From an uncultured Bacilli bacterium (GTDB lineage: Bacteria; Bacillota_I; Bacilli_A; RF39; UBA660), in assembly GCA_934097255.1 (NCBI GenBank), contig CAKONT010000068.1, positions 1 to 5,515 of the forward strand: a stretch of DNA of 5,515 nt, written 5' to 3'. Of the stretch, positions 5,324-5,515 are shown in pieces (the stretch's first letter is position 1; every line of letters begins with the position of its first letter). The position numbers and the translations under genes are program-made. Under the pieces are notes generated by a model, which did not search any database, was not told the DNA's origin, and was given only the letters and a program-made list of their open reading frames with translations.

Positions 5324-5515
5324 ATGAAAGAAATAGGAGATATTTTTAAAGAAAAAAGAAAAGAAATAGGGATTACTATAAAAGAAGCATCGCTTGATTT
5401 AGGTATCGATGAAATTTTGATTGAAAATTTAGAAGATGGTAATGATAAAGCGTTTAAAGATATTTTAGAATTAAAAGATATAATTAGAAAATATGCAAAA
5501 TATTTAGATTTAGAT
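5324..5515 (+). CDS. RodZ-type helix-turn-helix protein, N-terminal part, cut by the window edge
   Basis: The first 64 residues of a protein open to the right edge. It begins MKEIGDIFKEKRKEIGITIKE, has a helix-turn-helix at about 17-37 (ITIKEASLDLGIDEILIENLE), and reaches IIRKYAKYLDLD (53-64). This is the HTH_25/RodZ (YmfM) pattern, in which the HTH ends with a YAxxLxLD helix. In RodZ this cytoplasmic domain binds MreB and is followed by a membrane helix and a periplasmic domain. None of that is visible, so an ordinary Xre-type regulator remains possible. GAGGT (5315-5319) stands four bases before the ATG. The gap after rnpB is only about 13 bases with no terminator or clear promoter, so it may be read from the gpsB-rnpB transcript. 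Confidence 0.7.
   Translation, partial: MKEIGDIFKEKRKEIGITIKEASLDLGIDEILIENLEDGNDKAFKDILELKDIIRKYAKYLDLD

Overview
The window is AT-rich, low-GC Bacillota DNA, most like Bacilli/Erysipelotrichia or an RF39-type relative. The reasons are the gene set, Gram-positive Shine-Dalgarno sites, a type B RNase P RNA, and a recU-PBP1A block lying divergent to gpsB-rnpB, an arrangement I recall from streptococci. TGA is used as a stop in recU and in the PBP gene, so the code looks standard rather than the Mycoplasma code. The cell evidently makes a peptidoglycan wall. Family calls rest on reading the sequence and remembered homologues; no search was run.

Layout. Minus strand, read right to left: recU (Holliday-junction resolvase, TTG start) overlaps by 4 bp a class A penicillin-binding protein of 973 aa, which ends in an intrinsic terminator whose loop holds the stop codon. 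After a short gap with its own near-consensus promoter comes the 5' part of an LCP-family gene (three membrane helices plus the streptococcal CpsA-type accessory domain), cut by the window edge before its catalytic domain. Plus strand, after a 307-bp divergent intergenic region: gpsB with a strong promoter, rnpB (complete type B RNase P RNA) starting at or inside the gpsB stop codon, and the start of a RodZ-type helix-turn-helix gene cut by the right edge.

How the genes fit together. Four of the five protein families here act in wall growth and division. PBP1A polymerises and cross-links glycan. GpsB is the cytosolic adaptor that docks onto PBP N-terminal tails. LCP enzymes attach secondary polymers to peptidoglycan. 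RodZ-type proteins link to the elongation machinery. The strongest observation is that the long basic cytoplasmic tail of this PBP carries an S-K-x-K-R-R sequence close to the known GpsB-binding consensus, while the neighbouring GpsB keeps the matching Tyr25/Asp31/Asp35 pocket. Other points are two perfect palindromes lying on promoters, an undescribed 32-codon ORF upstream of gpsB, and an rnpB P1 helix that incorporates the gpsB stop. I see no mobile element, CRISPR array, tRNA or defence system, and no clearly new system; this is mostly a conserved housekeeping locus.
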